Source: Gigaspora rosea | Taxonomy: Eukaryota > Glomeromycota > Glomeromycetes > Diversisporales > Gigasporaceae | NCBI GenBank assembly: GCA_003550325.1 | Contig: QKWP01000639.1 | Span: forward strand, 134,252-198,251 | DNA length: 64,000 nt | Reading direction: 5' to 3' | Part shown: in pieces, positions 60,486 to 64,000 of the stretch | How the letters are laid out: every line of letters begins with the position of its first letter | How positions within the stretch are numbered: position 1 is the stretch's first letter | The notes under the pieces: generated by a model | The model's database searches: none | Told to the model about the DNA's origin: nothing | Seen by the model: only the letters and a program-made list of their open reading frames with translations | Position numbers and translations under genes: made by a program

Positions 60486-60621
60486 TTAGTGCACTAATAT
60501 TTATTAGATAATATTTTAGAGGGTGGGAAAATCTGATGAAAATATTGCCTGGAGGTAAAGAGTAAGCCTCTATAGTAAATAGATATTAGGTAATAAATGT
60601 CAGTGCAGTGTTAGAGTAGTG

Positions 60622-61540
60622 TTAGGGAGCTGACAGAAATCAGCTAATTTTTTGGTGGGTGGGTGGGTAAGCCAAATGTAATTTTGGCAGGTGTTATCAA
60701 ATTCTGGCCAAAATTATAAAGAATTTTTTAATTAAAATTATAAATTTATATATAAATTTAATATCAAATAGCTTTTGATCTACCGGACCAAGTTGGATAA
60801 TTTAACTACCAAAATGATCCTCATTCTAACAAGTCTAAAATAATTAAAATCCAATTACTAGATCATAAGATTAATATAGATTTGTATTACTATAAATATT
60901 ATAAGATTTTAATAAACAATATGTATATATCACACTAGTGGTGTTCAACACCAGTAAATACAAATTATAATATGCAAAAAAATTTTTTTGCTGTTAGAGT
61001 TAGAGTTTGTATTAGGGTTTGGGTTTTGGTTAGGTTTAGTATATACCAAAATTTTGCAAGATATTTTTTTTGTTAGAACATGAAGATAGGTTTTTTAGAC
61101 AGAATTTTTTCGATATTTACAATTTTTTAAAAAAAACTCATTTTTTTAAAAAATTTGGGTTACACCTGATCTTCATGTTATACAAATTTCATGAATTTTG
61201 ATTAATCAAAACACATGTGGTGTTGAACACTAGTAGTATGCTTTATTAATGTCCTTAATAAATAATATAATATTATATAAATCTAGATCGATCTTATAAT
61301 CTAGTAATTGGATTTTAATGATTTTAGGCTTGTTAGAATTCTCTTTCTGAGAGGATCATTTTGGTAATTAAATTTTCTAAAATGGTTCAGTAGATCAAAA
61401 GTTAGATAATATTAAAATTTTTTATTAATTTATATATAAATTTTTTGTGCAATTTGATTGGCTAATAAGGTGTCAGGTGTAAGTGGGTAGGAGTAGTCCT
61501 TTAAGAGATGGAAATCACCTGATTTACGGCAGCTCCCTTA
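60622..61540. mobile_element. Triple-nested hairpin element
   Basis: The outer ends are TTAGGGAGCTG and CAGCTCCCTTA-like. The middle layer, 60740-61445, pairs GATCTACCGGACC and CCAAAATGATCC with GGATCATTTTGG and GTAGATCAAAAG, and belongs to the family of the palindrome at 15451-15734. The inner layer, 60933-61235, pairs CTAGTGGTGTTCAACACCAG with GTGGTGTTGAACACTAG and contains a degenerate TTAGGG-like string. Confidence 0.8.
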
Positions 61541-61912
61541 GTGCCCTTACCAATAAGTAGTTTATTAAATAATTATAGAGTAAAATATTATAATTAAGTA
61601 ATAAATTATTTTTAAAGAGAACAAAAAATAAAAAACCTTATAATAAACAAAATTAGAAATTTATATATATATTTTATAGTACAGAAATGGGACACTAATT
61701 GGGCTTGCTTATATATAAAATACTTTTTTATTAAATATAAATCTTTCTTGTTGTATAATTGAAAGTTAAAAGCTTATTTTTGTGATTCTAATATAGTAAA
61801 ATCATTAAAATTGGGTTGATAGATCATAAGATATAAGTATTTTTTAATCATTTACTATAGAGTTTTTTTTAAGAATTGAAGCACATGATATTCTACTTAT
61901 TATTATAATTAA

Positions 61913-62714
61913 TATAGGCCGGTACAAAAAGATTGATACCTCAAATAAAAATCATTAGTAATATTTTTTAGTAATAAAATATAATTTTTTTTAATTTAAA
62001 AAATTATTTTGGTAGATAGGAAAGGGTTTAATATAATTTATTTGATTATTTTATATAAAAAATAAAGAAATCTTTAGCAATAACTTTTTAAGTAAATTTT
62101 AGTATATTTAGAAATGATAAATTTGATCGTGATATAGTAATAAAAATTTTTTTATATATAAAATTTAAGTCTTTTAATTTAACTTTATTTTATTAGATAA
62201 TAAAGAAGATTATTTTAAAATTTAAATATTTGTTTATATTAATATAAAAAAATTTACTATTAGTTATTTTTAAGCTTAGTTTTACTATTAAATATATATA
62301 GGACATATAGTAAATTAATGATTTTTGATACAAATGCATCAACTTTAATATTTAATAACTTTTTATCTAGTGATTATTTTTTTATAAAATTTTAAATATA
62401 ATTTTATTGAATCTATAGCTAGTTACTTGCGTAGTAGCAAGCTTTAAACTTTCAAATTCATTAAGATATTAATTAAATCTATTTTTTTAAGAAAATTTTT
62501 TTTGTAATTTTTTTTTATCTAAAAAGTTAGCTTTCATCTATTTTTATATAAAAGAGATATAGAAGAATATATTTAATAAAAAAAGATAGTTTATATCATA
62601 GTTATTCAAATTGTAAAAAATTTTTAATTATATTATCAATAATTTTAAAAACTTTTATTAGTAGTAATTATTAATTAAATTATTGAGGTATCAATCTTTT
62701 CGCACTGGCCCATA
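61913..62714. mobile_element. Element with TAGGCCGGTACAAAAAGATTG ends
   Basis: GGTACAAAAAGATTGATACC at the left pairs with GGTATCAATCTTTTCGCAC and TGGCCCATA at the right. TA lies at both edges. The 0.8-kb interior is A/T-rich and non-coding. Confidence 0.75.
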
Positions 62715-63700
62715 TATATATATATATTTGCAAAAAAATCTTTATGTAAATTAATATTATAGAATCAGTACTATAATATTATAAAATAATTATTAACTTA
62801 AATATATTAGTTTCAATTTTATTTACTTTTAAATTTACAGTAATTTGATATCTGTACCAAAATTTGGACACTATATTTAATATAATAAATTGTCAAATTT
62901 GGTCACTATATTTAATAGTAACTTGTTAAACATGTATGTATATTATGATAATTTGCATCTCTAGTTCTCTAGTTACTTTATATAATTATTTGAATTTTTG
63001 GTATTACTTGATATTTCTGTAAATTAATTTTAGAAATTCAGAAAAACTATGTTTAATGACTTTCTGCTTAAAAATATATAGGCAGTAGGCTATATACATT
63101 ATTTAGATTGAAGTTTATTAAATTTTTTTTATAGTTTAGATATTAGAAATGTATACTCATATTTTATATTTAATGAATTCTATTCAAAATATTCAAACCT
63201 TCCAAAATTGGTTACTTTAGTTACATGATACTAATTCTAGGGTATATGCACTATATGAATAATATGATTAGCAAATATAATAATATAAATAGATAAAGAA
63301 AAAGAGAATAATTAGTATTGCTTTTCATGTACAATTAAAAATATAAACATAATAAAGAAATACTTTCCTTTTTAATTATTTTTTTAAAAAATATTTAATT
63401 TATTAAAAATTAAAAAATACTAAAATAATTTGCTTTTTTTTTATTAAGTTATTTTTATATATAATCAAATTAAATATAATATAAAATCAAACCAAAAATA
63501 AGTGTATTTAATTAGTTATCAATTAAAGTAAATATCATATGAGTTATAAACTAGAATAACTACTACTGTATTTAAAAAATTACTTTATATAAATAAATGA
63601 AAACTAATAATTGGCACTATAAATCAAATCATGCTATATAGTAATGTAGTAATTATTTACTACAAAAGTAGTAATTGTAATAATATTTACAAGGGAAAAT
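62715..63700. other. AT-rich sequence, no gene seen
   Basis: A (TA)n run is near 62712-62728. TTTGGACACTATATTTAATA and TTTGGTCACTATATTTAATA are direct repeats at 62863 and 62898. Nothing else was recognised. Confidence 0.5.
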
Positions 63701-64000
63701 AAATTTGTCGCATCTGCAACATGTCGCACCCCCTGGTTCGGCCAATCAAATCGCACAATTTTATAGACAAAAAAATTTTTTTTAAAAAATTAAAAATTTT
63801 ACATAATAAAGTGTAAAATTTATATAAAATAGCATGTTATATAATGTAAAATTTTATTCTGACCAACTTTTTCTAAGTTATAAAGATAGATTGCTTAGTA
63901 AAAAAAAATGTTTTATAAGAAAAATCAAAAATTTCCAAAGTTAGCACATATAAAACATTTTTTTTTTACTAAAATAATCTACCTTTTAACTTAGAAAAAG
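63701..64000. repeat. Foldback element at the right window edge
   Basis: The left arm starts AAATTTGTCGCA and CATGTCGCACCCCCTGGTTC, continues to about 63930, and is followed by the beginning of the opposite arm (AAAACATTTTTTTTTTACTA through CTTAGAAAAAG at 64000). The opposite arm is what the first 192 bases of the window contain. Confidence 0.8.

Overview
This is a very AT-rich eukaryotic window with short introns. It is dominated by palindromic, foldback-type repeats, and only a few gene remnants are legible. The two kinase remnants have N-terminal regions of the style seen in the hugely expanded protein-kinase families of arbuscular mycorrhizal fungi (Glomeromycotina, Rhizophagus-like). With the base composition and repeat load, this makes a Rhizophagus-type fungus the best guess. 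The assignment is from recognition only; no search was run. I saw no rRNA gene, no convincing tRNA gene and no CRISPR array.

Layout. 1-5.6 kb: AT-rich sequence and nested non-autonomous elements. 6.4-8.5 kb (-): decayed, intron-containing M1 aminopeptidase. 9.6-11.3 kb: relics of a BED/DNA-binding-like reading frame and of a kinase N-terminus. 11.4-24.4 kb: MITEs, tandem repeats, palindromes and a Tc1/mariner-like relic. 24.5-56.7 kb: a segmental duplication complex. One multi-exon gene occurs four times in it: A near 31.8-29.8 kb (-), B near 38.2-37.2 kb (-), C near 44.8-43.3 kb (-) and D at 50.4-52.5 kb (+). A and D lie in the arms of a large inverted duplication (about 24.46-31.9 kb against 50.35-56.71 kb). 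A 5'-proximal kinase fragment sits at the edge of copy C. 56.7-64 kb: more foldback elements, including a triple-nested hairpin. The window begins and ends inside copies of the same foldback repeat.

The most interesting object is the four-copy gene. In copy D, seven exons can be joined with every intron in phase 1, and the middle exons each encode a related block of about 30 residues ending in a Tyr-rich N-Y-x-D-(Y/F)-R motif. The predicted 256-residue protein ends in a Cys-x-x-Cys region. Copies A, B and C are each broken by different lesions, so D is the only one open throughout. I do not recognise the family.

Most remaining sequence is transposon debris. Several insertions can be defined precisely because the paralogous segments provide empty sites, giving TA, 8-bp or 9-bp target duplications that suggest Tc1/mariner, hAT and Mutator affinities. 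Telomere-like TTAGGG strings occur repeatedly, but mostly as internal parts of these small elements.
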